DNA of 64,000 nucleotides, from NCBI GenBank assembly GCA_965231165.1, contig OZ246421.1, positions 2,294,001 through 2,358,000 of the forward strand. Reading direction: 5' to 3'. The DNA comes from Micavibrio_C sp965231165. GTDB taxonomy: Bacteria > Pseudomonadota > Alphaproteobacteria > Micavibrionales > Micavibrionaceae. Under the pieces are notes generated by a model. It did no database searches and was not told the origin of the DNA. It was given only the letters and a program-made list of their open reading frames with translations. Position numbers and translations under genes: made by a program. This document shows, piece by piece, positions 24,278 to 32,707 of this stretch; the first letter of the stretch is position 1; every line of letters begins with the position of its first letter.

Positions 24278-24784
24278 ATGTCCAAGACCGTTCGTTTCGT
24301 CCTGATGGGGGCCGTTTGTGCCATGATTGCCGGGGCCGTGCCTGCCGCGCAGGCCCGTGTCACCGGTTCCGGTTCCGGGCCTAAGCCGACGATTTGGGCC
24401 TGGTGGCCCAGCCATTGGGACAATCTCGATTTCACCCCCTATATCGATCATCCGACCCACAGCCATAACGGCCAGTGGGACCAGGATGATTGGACGCCTG
24501 CCGACTGGGCGGCGCAGCGCGGCGGCAAGAATATGAACGTCATCAAGGGTTTTTATAAATCCGACATCATCCGCAGCCAGCTTGTCGATGACGATGTTCC
24601 CGTGCTCGTCGTTGGCCCGTCTTTCTACATGCTGGGTGGACATGACAAACGCCGCGTTATGGAAGTGATGGATGATGAATTCAAAATCACCTCCGGCAAG
24701 CTTAACGGTATGTTCATGCTGCGCGACTGGCGCACCAAGAAGGATATCGGCAGCTACACGACCTATGGCTTGCAGCTTGAATAG
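24278..24784 (+). CDS. Secreted protein of unknown function
   Basis: A 168-residue protein with a clear Sec signal peptide (basic MSKTVRF, hydrophobic VLMGAVCAMIAGAVPA, cleavage likely after AAQA). The mature part is Trp/His/Asp-rich at the start (WAWWPSHWDNLDFTPYIDHP, WDQDDWTPADW) and then ordinary. No lipobox. It ends at a terminator and is divergent from the FlgC-like gene. A periplasmic role is likely; no family known to me. Confidence 0.78.
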   Translation: MSKTVRFVLMGAVCAMIAGAVPAAQARVTGSGSGPKPTIWAWWPSHWDNLDFTPYIDHPTHSHNGQWDQDDWTPADWAAQRGGKNMNVIKGFYKSDIIRSQLVDDDVPVLVVGPSFYMLGGHDKRRVMEVMDDEFKITSGKLNGMFMLRDWRTKKDIGSYTTYGLQLE

Positions 24785-24805
24785 GCATTTCTCCGTTTGA
24801 AAAAG

Positions 24806-24837
24806 AAAAACCCCGGACCAGTCCGGGGTTTTTCTTT
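24806..24837. terminator. Bidirectional rho-independent terminator
   Basis: A-tract, then stem ACCCCGGAC / GTCCGGGGT around a CA loop, then a T-tract, located between the stops of the convergent secreted-protein (+) and OsmC (-) genes, so it serves both. Confidence 0.9.
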
Positions 24838-24848
24838 AAGCCTTGGTA

Positions 24849-25259
24849 TTAAATATCCGTGCGCTCGCGAGTGGTGATGTCGGCGCTGCCGGAGAGCATT
24901 TTATGCACGGGGCATTTATCCGCGATTTCCAGTATGCGCTGGCGTTGTTCGGCGGTCAGTTGCGGGCCATGGATAACGATCTCGCGGCTGATGTGATCGC
25001 GGTCGCCTTGCTTCTCATGGGTGAGGAAGACCTCCATATTGTCCATAGGCCACTCTTTGCGGTCAACATACATGCGCACGGTGATCGATGTGCAGGAACC
25101 CAGTGCGCCTAGTAACAGGCTGACAGGCGTGGCACCGGTGCCATCGCCGCCGAGGCTGCGCGGTTCATCGGCGGTGACGACATGCGGCCCCGCCTGCATT
25201 TTCTGCTGGTATTTGCCTTGTCCGGTGCCGGTGACCGATACCTTGGTGATGCCTGACAT
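24849..25259 (-). CDS. OsmC-family peroxidase-like protein
   Basis: A 136-residue OsmC/Ohr-family protein. The two redox Cys are Cys56 (GALGSCTSITVRMY) and Cys116 (IADKCPVHKML), in the family arrangement for reducing organic hydroperoxides using lipoyl or thiol reductants in the cytoplasm. It is of the OsmC rather than Ohr type (inference from the LLGALGSCTSI motif). It lies immediately downstream of a lipoprotein gene (3-base gap), so both are probably one transcript. Confidence 0.9.
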   Translation of the reverse strand: MSGITKVSVTGTGQGKYQQKMQAGPHVVTADEPRSLGGDGTGATPVSLLLGALGSCTSITVRMYVDRKEWPMDNMEVFLTHEKQGDRDHISREIVIHGPQLTAEQRQRILEIADKCPVHKMLSGSADITTRERTDI

Positions 25260-25262
25260 GGG

Positions 25263-25688
25263 TTAGTACATCGCTTCGCGGATGGCGTCGGTCAGTTTCA
25301 GGAAGTCCTGTGCATCGCCGAGAATTTCATTGCCCGATTTTCCGACGATACGTTCGCCGGTGCGCACCTGATAGATCGATGCCGTAAAGCCCGTTCTCAG
25401 GAAGCCGAAGCTTTCTTCGAATACGCATTCGAAATCGGTTTCCACTTCGAGGAAGCCATCGGTTTCAATGGTCTTCAGTTTCACATGGCGCATATTGGGG
25501 CCTTCGGGCGAAGGCGAGAATTTGGTATCGGCTATGCGCGTGATGGTGCGGCCTTCGGGGAGCAGGGCGTTTACACCCGCTTCGCAACCCTTGGCCAGTT
25601 TGGCATCGGCTTGTTCGCGTGATACGCAGCCGCTTAACAGTATGGCGCAGGCACCCAGTATTACGAATGTGTGTAAACGTGTTTTCAT
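25263..25688 (-). CDS. Hypothetical lipoprotein
   Basis: A 141-residue protein with a lipoprotein signal peptide: MKTRLHTFVILGACAILLSG, lipobox LSGC, acylated Cys at about 21. ATG 25688 is supported by GGAGGGGGAA upstream; a longer reading to 25769 lacks a signal at its start. The mature protein is beta-rich (ITRIADTKFSPSPEGPNMRHVKLKT, EVETDFECVFEESFG) with a second Cys. It is encoded just before the OsmC gene. Function unknown; membrane anchored by a lipid. Confidence 0.78.
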   Translation of the reverse strand: MKTRLHTFVILGACAILLSGCVSREQADAKLAKGCEAGVNALLPEGRTITRIADTKFSPSPEGPNMRHVKLKTIETDGFLEVETDFECVFEESFGFLRTGFTASIYQVRTGERIVGKSGNEILGDAQDFLKLTDAIREAMY

Positions 25689-26078
25689 CGATATTCCCCC
25701 TCCGGAAAGCAAATGACGTGCTGATTCTAGGGAGTGATGCGGGTGCTGTCCAGTAGGGTTGGGGTACAATAAAACCCCCGCCTGACGGCGGGGGAGGATT
25801 TTACTTACAACCAGTCTAGATTTGCATTTCTCTCTTTATACCCTCTGGTACGCTTTGTTCGTTTAAGGATGTATCCGTTCTGCTCAACGCTCATCCCTTT
25901 TGTTATGTTTATTGTCTTTCACACTCTATTGCGGAGGCTTTACCGCCCTTTGTCCGCGTCCTATGATCCCAACCTAGAAATAAATGATCACTTTGGCAAT
26001 ATAAAATGTAACTAAATTACAAAATAGAAAGATTATTTCTTATTATATTTCGTCTAATTGACAGAGGCCGCAGAAAGC
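25689..26078. other. Gene-free interval holding a minus-strand terminator
   Basis: Between the lipoprotein start and the miaA stop there is no supported CDS. A terminator lies at 25775-25794. The rest is AT-rich toward 25970-26070. Nothing resembling tRNA, 6S or SRP RNA could be drawn with confidence. It is either the long miaA 3' UTR or a minus-strand small RNA ending at that terminator. Confidence 0.5.
25771..25794 (-). terminator. Rho-independent terminator, minus strand
   Basis: Stem CCCCCGCC / GGCGGGGG around TGAC (25775-25794). Read on the minus strand it is followed by TTTTATTG. It ends transcription coming from miaA or from a possible small RNA in 25795-26078. Confidence 0.65.
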
Positions 26079-26978
26079 TTAAGATCTTTCCAGCTTCACG
26101 ATGTTCTCCCCCGCTTTTACCTGATTCCGCAACCACGTGACCTGACGTTTGGCATATTGCCGTGTGTCGGTCTGTGCCTGTTCGATGGCTTCTGGCAGCG
26201 ATAGCGACCCGTGCAGGTGTGCCTGTAGAGGTCTGAACCCTAGCGCCTGTGTTACACCTCCCTCCGCCAGTACTGCGCCTGTAGCGATCAGGGCGTCATA
26301 GGCGCGGGTTTCTTCAAGCGCCCCTTGATCCATCATCGCCAAAAAACGGCGGTTGCAGCGGTCATACAGGACATCGCGCGGCGGATCGAGCACCAGCACG
26401 TCATAGCGCCATTCCGGCACCGGGGGCACGGGGGGCTGTGCTTGCCATTCGGCCAGACTTTTCCCGGTCGCTTCCAGCACTTCCCAAGCACGGATCAGGC
26501 GCTGGGTGTCGTTGGGGTGCAGACGTGCGGCCATCACCGGATCGTGCTTTTTGAAGGCTTCGTGAAAGGCGGGGTTGCCCAGTGCGCGCTGACGGGCGTT
26601 CATCATTTCCCTGATCTCGGCAGGGACGTCCGGCACAGGCGAAAGCCCCTCCATCAATGTCCGCAGATAAAGCCCGGTGCCGCCGACCAGAATGGGTGTC
26701 TGTTTGTTTGCCAGTACCTCTTTAATGGCGGCCACGGCCAGCGCCGTCCAGCGTGTGGCGGAACAAATTTCCGTGGGTGGTATGACACCATACAGACTAT
26801 GCGGTGCGGCCTCTTCGTCCGTAGCAGAGGGTCGCGCTGTCAGCAGCGGCAGCGCGTCGTAAACCTGCAAGGCGTCGCTGTTGATGATTACGCCGCCGAG
26901 GGCGCGGGCCTTTTCAATGGCAAGGGCCGACTTGCCACTGGCTGTCGGCCCTGCGATGACGTGGATGATTGCGTTCAC
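26079..26978 (-). CDS. miaA: tRNA dimethylallyltransferase
   Basis: A 299-residue enzyme transferring a dimethylallyl group to A37 of tRNAs reading U-starting codons, in the cytoplasm. The P-loop is GPTASGKS (10-17), then the family motif INSDALQVYDALPLLTARPS, LVGGTGLYLRTLMEG, and NDTQRLIRAWEVLEATG. The C-terminal part ends RQYAKRQVTWLRNQVKAGENIVKLE, typical of MiaA. It lies two bases after the htrA stop on the same strand, so it is probably co-transcribed with hflK-hflC-DUF2065-htrA, a stress-response grouping seen in many proteobacteria. Confidence 0.97.
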   Translation of the reverse strand: MNAIIHVIAGPTASGKSALAIEKARALGGVIINSDALQVYDALPLLTARPSATDEEAAPHSLYGVIPPTEICSATRWTALAVAAIKEVLANKQTPILVGGTGLYLRTLMEGLSPVPDVPAEIREMMNARQRALGNPAFHEAFKKHDPVMAARLHPNDTQRLIRAWEVLEATGKSLAEWQAQPPVPPVPEWRYDVLVLDPPRDVLYDRCNRRFLAMMDQGALEETRAYDALIATGAVLAEGGVTQALGFRPLQAHLHGSLSLPEAIEQAQTDTRQYAKRQVTWLRNQVKAGENIVKLERS

Positions 26979-26979
26979 T

Positions 26980-28482
26980 TTATTTCTTCGGGCTGGTTTT
27001 TTTCAGTTTCAGCGCGACGAAACGCACATCACCTTCGCGGTTGACCAGCAGCAGCACCGAATTGCGTCCGGTGGCAGCGGCCTTGTCGATGACATCTTTC
27101 GCGGTCTTGGGATCGGTCACCGTTTGCTGGTTGATTTCAACGATCACATCGCCCGCTGTCAGGCCTTTTTCAGCCGCTTCGGAGGAAGGTTTCGTATCAA
27201 TCACGATCACGCCGTTCACATCGTCGCCGATATTATAGGCTTGGCGGTCCTGTGCGCTGATGGCCCCTATCGAAAGCCCTACGGATTCGATCTTGGTGAG
27301 TTCGCCGGTCGGGCCGGTTTCTTCATCTTCTTCACCATCTTTGGGCAGGAGACCGTCATCTTCGGCTTTTTCCAGTTCGCCGACTTTGATCTTCGCAGAT
27401 TTCATCTGGCCGTCGCGCCAGAATTCAATCGTGGCTTCGGTGTCGATGTTGGCTTCGGCGACCAGGCGGGGCAGTTCGCGCATTTCCTTGATCGGCTTGC
27501 CGTTGAATTTCAGCACGATGTCGCCGGGTTTGATCCCGGCGATTTCTGCCGGGCCTGTCGGTGTAACGCTGGCGATCAGCGCGCCTTGCGCGTCTTTCAG
27601 GCCAAAGCTTTCGGCGATATCGTCTGTGACGGCCTGAATGCGGACGCCCAGCCAGCCGCGGCGTGTGCGGCCATATTTAACCAACTGGTCGATGACCGGT
27701 TTGGCCAGCGCCGAGGGAATGGCAAAGCCGATACCGACGGAGCCACCCGAGGGTGAGAAAATAGCGGTGTTGATGCCGATGACTTCACCGTTCAGGTTGA
27801 ACATCGGCCCGCCTGAATTGCCACGGTTGATCGAGGCGTCGGTCTGGATGAAATCGTCATAGGGGCCGGATTGGATATCGCGCTGCTGTGCCGATACGAT
27901 CCCGGCGGTGACGGTGCCGCCCAAACCGAACGGGTTGCCAATCGCCAGAATCCAGTCGCCTACGCGCAGGTTGCTGCTGTCGCCGAATTTAACGGCGGTG
28001 AGTTTCTTCTCGGTTTTCACTTTCAGCAACGCCAGATCGATTTTGTCATCGCGGGCGATTACTTCTGCGGGCAGCGAGGTGTCGTCATGCAGGGTTATGC
28101 GCACTTCGTCAGCGTCTTTGATGACGTGGTTGTTGGTGACGATCAGGCCTTGTTCGGCGTCAACAATGAAGCCGGAGCCGAGTGAGGCGGGCGGCGTCAT
28201 CGGCATGCCTTCGCCGCGCTGTTCCATGAAGTCTTCAAAGAAATCTTCAAACGGCGAGCCGGGCGGGAAATGCGGCATCTCGGGGAAGTCTTTGGGTTGC
28301 AGCGCCTTGTGCGTCGATGAAATATTGACGACGGAGGGCAGCAATTTTTCGGACAGGTCTGCAAAGCTGTTGGGGAATGTCTTGGCGGGGCTGGGCCCGA
28401 ATTGCGCATGTGCTGCCGAAATGAACGGACTTGCAGAGGTGAGTGTTGCCAGAACACACAGGGCGGCCATTTGTTTACGCAT
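26980..28482 (-). CDS. degP: HtrA/DegP-type periplasmic serine protease with two PDZ domains
   Basis: A 500-residue Do-family protease/chaperone. Signal peptide residues 1-27 (cleavage near AHA). The trypsin-like catalytic triad is His119 (VTNNHVI), Asp149 (DDKIDLALL) and Ser223 in GNSGG. Then come two PDZ domains (about 285-375 and 420-495; the first holds IAGIKPGDIVLKFNG, the second AAEKGLTAGDVIVEINQQ). It degrades or refolds misfolded envelope proteins. ATG 28482 is preceded by AAGAAGG seven bases away and begins the signal peptide; the longer upstream frame is rejected. It lies between DUF2065 and miaA, both on the same strand. Confidence 0.96.
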   Translation of the reverse strand: MRKQMAALCVLATLTSASPFISAAHAQFGPSPAKTFPNSFADLSEKLLPSVVNISSTHKALQPKDFPEMPHFPPGSPFEDFFEDFMEQRGEGMPMTPPASLGSGFIVDAEQGLIVTNNHVIKDADEVRITLHDDTSLPAEVIARDDKIDLALLKVKTEKKLTAVKFGDSSNLRVGDWILAIGNPFGLGGTVTAGIVSAQQRDIQSGPYDDFIQTDASINRGNSGGPMFNLNGEVIGINTAIFSPSGGSVGIGFAIPSALAKPVIDQLVKYGRTRRGWLGVRIQAVTDDIAESFGLKDAQGALIASVTPTGPAEIAGIKPGDIVLKFNGKPIKEMRELPRLVAEANIDTEATIEFWRDGQMKSAKIKVGELEKAEDDGLLPKDGEEDEETGPTGELTKIESVGLSIGAISAQDRQAYNIGDDVNGVIVIDTKPSSEAAEKGLTAGDVIVEINQQTVTDPKTAKDVIDKAAATGRNSVLLLVNREGDVRFVALKLKKTSPKK

Positions 28483-28590
28483 CTCAATACCTTCTTGTTT
28501 GTTTCTTGTCTGAGAATAGAAAATCAATGCTGATAAGGTATGACCAACAGCAGGGGCGGTCAACCGGTGGCCGCGACGCTGATGAAAAAA

Positions 28591-28791
28591 TCACAATTTC
28601 TGCAAAATCCACGCCGTAAAAAGTCCCAGACCTGCCATGAAAAAGCCAAAAAATCTCAGTTTTTCAGGCGGCAGGGTCAGCGCTGTTGCCATCATACGCC
28701 TGACTGAATCCGTAAATAACGCATATAACAGGCCTTCGATCACCAGCATCAGGGCAAAAGCGGTCAGGATGTATTGTATAAACGATTCCAT
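28591..28791 (-). CDS. DUF2065 (YjeT-like) membrane protein
   Basis: A 66-residue inner-membrane protein of two hydrophobic segments (YILTAFALMLVIEGLLYALF; FGFFMAGLGLFTAWILQKL) joined by a charged turn, matching the DUF2065/YjeT family. In E. coli this gene follows hflC, as here. It lies 21 bases after hflC. Function unknown; it probably belongs to the HflKC membrane neighbourhood. Confidence 0.88.
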   Translation of the reverse strand: MESFIQYILTAFALMLVIEGLLYALFTDSVRRMMATALTLPPEKLRFFGFFMAGLGLFTAWILQKL

Positions 28792-28812
28792 CCTGAATCT
28801 TCAGTCCTGCGG

Positions 28813-29733
28813 TTAGCGCGCGTTGTTGAAGTGCTTGAAAAAATCACCCGTCGGAGAAAGGATCAGGCGCGTGTCGCCATTGGACATCGACGACTTGTAG
28901 GCTTCCAGAGAACGGATGAAATCGTAGAACGCCGGGTCTTTACCCATTGCTTCGGCATAGGTTTTGATCGCTTCGTTGTCACCGGCACCGCGTAGCATTT
29001 GTGCCTGCTGTTGCGCTTCGGCGATCAGCACGGTGCGTTCTTTTTCAGCCGTGGAACGGATTTCCAGCGCGCGTTCTTCACCCTTGGCACGGGTTTCGGT
29101 GGCGCGTTCGATCAGTTCGGACACCATACGTTTAACGGTTGATTGGCGTAGTTCCGGAGTCAGGTCGGCGCGGACGATACGGATATCGACGATCTCGATC
29201 CCGAGATTATCGCGCTCGATCTGCGTGTTCACGCGGGTGCGGATTTCATTCATGATTCCGCCGCGCGCGGTGGAGAGCAGGTCTTTCAGGGTACGCTTAC
29301 CGAGAACCGCGCGGGTGGATTCGTTCATGATGCCCTGAATGCGGTCATAGGCGGCATTTTCGGTGCGCAGCGTTTTCATGAATTTGAGCGGATCGGCAAT
29401 GCGGTAACGGGCAAAAGTATCGACGATGATCGGTTCGCCGCTGGCGATACCTTCATCAACCGGGGACGTGTCGCCTTCCAGACGGCGCTGGGTCGATGAA
29501 ATAACGATTTGTTCCGGCGGCGGATCGACGGCGAGGATGCGGCCGTCAAAACGGCGCACTTCCTGCACCACTGGGATTTTGAAATGCAGGCCGGGTTTTT
29601 TGACATCGCCGACGGGTTCACCCAGATGCAGGACAATCGCCTGTTCTCTTTCATCGACTGTAAAGAGTGACTGGCTTAAGCCGACGACGGCAACGGCGAG
29701 AATGATAAAAGCAAAACTGAATTTCAGGTTCAT
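28813..29733 (-). CDS. hflC: HflC, SPFH-domain modulator of FtsH
   Basis: A 306-residue membrane-anchored protein with an N-terminal helix (FSFAFIILAVAVVGLSQSLF), then an SPFH/band-7 domain beginning TVDEREQAIVLHLGEP, with DIRIVRADLTPELRQSTVKRMVSELIERA and a long helical coiled-coil tail. With HflK it forms an envelope-side complex that regulates the FtsH protease. The gene follows hflK by 12 bases, in the conserved order hflK-hflC. Confidence 0.96.
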   Translation of the reverse strand: MNLKFSFAFIILAVAVVGLSQSLFTVDEREQAIVLHLGEPVGDVKKPGLHFKIPVVQEVRRFDGRILAVDPPPEQIVISSTQRRLEGDTSPVDEGIASGEPIIVDTFARYRIADPLKFMKTLRTENAAYDRIQGIMNESTRAVLGKRTLKDLLSTARGGIMNEIRTRVNTQIERDNLGIEIVDIRIVRADLTPELRQSTVKRMVSELIERATETRAKGEERALEIRSTAEKERTVLIAEAQQQAQMLRGAGDNEAIKTYAEAMGKDPAFYDFIRSLEAYKSSMSNGDTRLILSPTGDFFKHFNNAR

Positions 29734-29745
29734 GACAGGAAATCC

Positions 29746-30903
29746 TTATTGTTTGCTGCTGCTGGCAGGGGCACCAGCGGCGGGTTTAAGTTCATTGAGC
29801 GGCATGTAGGGCACGACACCGGCTTTGCTGGCATCGCCGTCCATGATGATCTTCTGGGCGTTCTTCATCACGTCTTCCATCGTTTCGATGTAAAGGCGGG
29901 TTTTTGTCACGTCCTTGTTGACAAGATAGGCAGAATAAATCGAGTTGAAACGGTCGGCATCACCCTTGGCGCGGGCGGTGACGGATTGCTTGTAACCTTC
30001 TGCTTCCTGCTTCATGCGGATGGCATCACCGCGTGCTTTGGGCAGAATATCCTCGCGGTAGGCACCGGCACGGTTTTGCACTTCAATGGCGTCTTGCTTG
30101 GCGGATTGCACGTCCTGGAATGAGTCCTGCACATCGGGATGCACTTCGGCGCGCTGGATCAGAACCTGATTGATATTGATGCCGGATTTATAACCGTCCA
30201 GCGTTTTGCTCATGATATCGCGGGCGCGGTTGGCGACGTTGTCGCGTTCTTGCGTAATCAGCGGGAACATCAGCGTCTGGCCGACCACTTCACGGATAGC
30301 GCTTTCAGCGACTTTCTTGATGGTGTTTTCCGGATCGCGGATATTGAACAGGTAATCCTCCGCTGAAGAAATCGTCCACAGCACGACCATGTCCATATCG
30401 ACGATATTGGCGTCCGATGTCAGCATCAGGCTTTCTTCCGGTATGTTCTGGCGCTGGGCGGAGCCGCCGATCACCGTGCGGTCGGAAAAACCGACCGACA
30501 GGCGACGCATTTCGGAAACATTCAGCTTGGTCAGCGTTTCAATCGGATAGGGCAGGCGGTAGCCCAGACCTTCAGTAACTTTCGTATCTTTCCATTTGCC
30601 GAAACGCTGGATTACACCGTTTTCACCGGGGACGATGATATAAAAACCGCTTGCCAGCCATAAGGCGGCGATGCCCAATGCGATCAGGCCGAACAAACGC
30701 GGGCCTTGAAAGCCTGTGGGGAAAACCTGACGCAGGTTTTCCTGCGCTTTTTTCAGCATTTCATCAAGATCGGGTGGGATATCGCTTCCGGGGCCGCGTC
30801 CTGAACCGCCGCCACCGCCACTGCCGCCCCATGGTCCGCGGTTGCCGCCACGGTTATCGCCGCCGGACGGGCGACCCCAGGGATTATTCGGTTGGTCAGG
30901 CAT
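29746..30903 (-). CDS. hflK: HflK, SPFH-domain modulator of FtsH
   Basis: A 385-residue partner of HflC. The Gly/Arg-rich N-terminus (NPWGRPSGGDNRGGNRGPWG) is typical of HflK. One membrane helix (LFGLIALGIAALWLASGFYI) follows, then the SPFH domain with IVPGENGVIQRFGKW and LTSDANIVDMDMVVLWTI. Helices in the C-terminal half carry QRAEVHPDVQDSFQDV. It starts divergently from mrp with 86 bases between, presumably holding both promoters. Confidence 0.96.
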   Translation of the reverse strand: MPDQPNNPWGRPSGGDNRGGNRGPWGGSGGGGGSGRGPGSDIPPDLDEMLKKAQENLRQVFPTGFQGPRLFGLIALGIAALWLASGFYIIVPGENGVIQRFGKWKDTKVTEGLGYRLPYPIETLTKLNVSEMRRLSVGFSDRTVIGGSAQRQNIPEESLMLTSDANIVDMDMVVLWTISSAEDYLFNIRDPENTIKKVAESAIREVVGQTLMFPLITQERDNVANRARDIMSKTLDGYKSGININQVLIQRAEVHPDVQDSFQDVQSAKQDAIEVQNRAGAYREDILPKARGDAIRMKQEAEGYKQSVTARAKGDADRFNSIYSAYLVNKDVTKTRLYIETMEDVMKNAQKIIMDGDASKAGVVPYMPLNELKPAAGAPASSSKQ

Positions 30904-30989
30904 CGGTAAATCCTCGATTTTTCTTGAACTACAGGGCTGTGTAAGAATATCTCTTTTCCGAGAGAAAACAACCGAAACCGGAAAATATT

Positions 30990-32072
30990 ATGACCACTGA
31001 CATTGAGTCGGCCATCGAAACAGCCCTGCGTCAGGTGAAAGACCCTGATCGCGGGCAGGACATTGTCAGTTTGCATATGGTGACGGGGTTACAGGTGAAG
31101 GACGGTCATGCGGTCTTTGCTATCGAAGTCGATCCGAAACGTGGGCCATCGCTCGAATCATTGCGTCAGGAAGCTGAAGCTGTTGTGCGCGCGGTGCCGG
31201 GTGTGACATCGGTGCAGGCGGTGCTGACGGCGGAACGCGCGAAAGCGGCGGCTGTTGCTGCCGATCCGCATGGCATGAGTAAAAATCCGGTGCTGGATTT
31301 GCCGATCCGCCAGATTATCGCGGTGGCCTCGGGTAAGGGTGGCGTTGGTAAATCGACCGTAGCGATCAATCTGGCGGTGGCGCTGGCGCAACAGGGTTTA
31401 AAAGTCGGATTGCTGGATGCCGATATCTACGGGCCTTCGGTGCCGCGCCTGACAGGTTTAAGTGGTAAGCCGACACAGGACGCGGATGGGCAACTGGTGC
31501 CGTTAGCCGCGCATGGCCTGAAAATTATGTCGATCGGTTTCATGGTGGAAAATGAAACACCAATGATCTGGCGCGGGCCGATGGTGCAGACAGCGCTCTA
31601 CCAGATGCTGCGCGATGTGGCGTGGGGTACGCCCGCCGATCCGCTGGATGTGCTGGTCGTCGATATGCCGCCGGGCACGGGCGATGCGCAACTGACACTG
31701 GCGCAGAAGGTGCCGCTCGCGGGCGCGGTGATCGTTTCGACGCCGCAGGACCTGGCATTGATCGATGCGCGCAAGGGGATTGAGATGTTCCGGCAGGTAA
31801 AAGTGCCTGTACTGGGTCTGATCGAGAATATGAGTACATTCATCTGCCCGGATTGCGGTCATGAATCGCATATCTTCGGTCATGGCGGCGCGCGGGCAGA
31901 GGCCGAGAAGATAGGTGTGCCTTTCCTCGGTGAAATTCCGCTGCATGCTGATATTCGGCGATTTAGCGATGCGGGGACGCCTGTCGTTTTGCAGGGGACG
32001 AAAGAAGCGCAGCCTTACATTGATATAGCTTCGTCCCTCGTGGCGGGATTGAAGCTGAAACAGGCGGCATAG
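30990..32072 (+). CDS. mrp: Mrp/ApbC-type iron-sulfur carrier ATPase
   Basis: A 360-residue P-loop ATPase that helps deliver Fe-S clusters to apoproteins. The N-terminal MIP18-like (DUF59) domain (about 1-85; TALRQVKDPDRGQDIVSLHMV) is followed by the ParA/MinD-like fold with a deviant Walker A, SGKGGVGKS (114-122), VVDMPPGTGDAQL, and the CxxC pair in FICPDCGHES that holds the cluster. The domain order and length match the ApbC branch. Divergent from hflK; its 3' end is 10 bases from a palindromic repeat. Confidence 0.95.
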   Translation: MTTDIESAIETALRQVKDPDRGQDIVSLHMVTGLQVKDGHAVFAIEVDPKRGPSLESLRQEAEAVVRAVPGVTSVQAVLTAERAKAAAVAADPHGMSKNPVLDLPIRQIIAVASGKGGVGKSTVAINLAVALAQQGLKVGLLDADIYGPSVPRLTGLSGKPTQDADGQLVPLAAHGLKIMSIGFMVENETPMIWRGPMVQTALYQMLRDVAWGTPADPLDVLVVDMPPGTGDAQLTLAQKVPLAGAVIVSTPQDLALIDARKGIEMFRQVKVPVLGLIENMSTFICPDCGHESHIFGHGGARAEAEKIGVPFLGEIPLHADIRRFSDAGTPVVLQGTKEAQPYIDIASSLVAGLKLKQAA

Positions 32073-32082
32073 GGTAGGTAGG

Positions 32083-32167
32083 TGTCATTGCGAGTGTAAG
32101 CGAAGCAATCCAGCGCAACAGGCGCCATTCTGGATTGCTTCGTCGGCTATGCCGTCTCGCAATGACA
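32083..32167. repeat. 85-base imperfect palindromic repeat (RPE/REP-like)
   Basis: The ends are TGTCATTGCGAG and CTCGCAATGACA, with inner arms GCGAAGCAATCCAG and CTGGATTGCTTCG. Such TGTCATTGCGAG...CAATGACA palindromes recur in many alphaproteobacterial and other genomes as dispersed mobile or structural repeats (family knowledge). It sits in the 111-base convergent gap between mrp and folA. No second copy was noticed in this window. Confidence 0.75.
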
Positions 32168-32183
32168 GGATGATAATAGGGCT

Positions 32184-32684
32184 TTATTTCCGGCGGTTCA
32201 GGATGCCGATCATGTAGGGCACAGGTTCTTCAGCCGTCTTGATAATTTCTTCCGACCATTCCAGCGGATTGATTTTGGGGAAGAAGGTGTCGCCTTCGTA
32301 GTCCTGATTTATGACGGTCAGGTAGATGCGATCTGTCACTGGCATCGCGGCTTCGTATATCTGGCCGCCGCCGATAATGAAAATTTCATCGACATTCGTT
32401 TCCACGGCGATCTGCTTCGCCTGCGCAATCGCATCTTCAATCGCGGCGACAACGATGACATCGCCCTGCACCTGATCCGGTTTACTGGTGATGACGATAT
32501 TGGTTCGCCCCGGCAGAGGCTTGCCCAACGACTCATAAGTCTTACGGCCCATGATGACGGGTTTTCCCATCGTCGTATTTTTGAAATGTTTGAAGTCTTC
32601 GGGGATATGCCAGAGCATTTTGTTATCTTTGCCGATAACAAGGTTGCGGGACATGGCGGCGATGGCGGAAACAGTGATTGTCAT
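32184..32684 (-). CDS. folA: Dihydrofolate reductase
   Basis: A 166-residue enzyme reducing dihydrofolate to tetrahydrofolate with NADPH, regenerating the cofactor used by thymidylate synthase. The N-terminal ITVSAIAAMSRNLVIGKDNKMLWHIPEDFKHFKNTTMGKPVIMGRKTYESL pattern is DHFR-typical (the active-site acid is the Asp of PEDFKHFK). A GTG two codons upstream is possible; the ATG at 32684 is preferred. It is the third gene of a minus-strand set thyA, HD protein, folA; the thyA-folA pairing is common in bacteria. Confidence 0.95.
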   Translation of the reverse strand: MTITVSAIAAMSRNLVIGKDNKMLWHIPEDFKHFKNTTMGKPVIMGRKTYESLGKPLPGRTNIVITSKPDQVQGDVIVVAAIEDAIAQAKQIAVETNVDEIFIIGGGQIYEAAMPVTDRIYLTVINQDYEGDTFFPKINPLEWSEEIIKTAEEPVPYMIGILNRRK

Positions 32685-32707
32685 ACCCACAGGTTAGCGC
32701 AAAAAAA

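Noticed and set aside
25795..26078. 6S, SRP or other known housekeeping RNA in the miaA-lipoprotein gap
   Set aside because: I could not draw the expected secondary structures with confidence; left as unassigned interval.
26881..27756. Antisense frame opposite htrA and miaA
   Set aside because: Both genes beneath are clearly identified and the frame has no ribosome site or family match.
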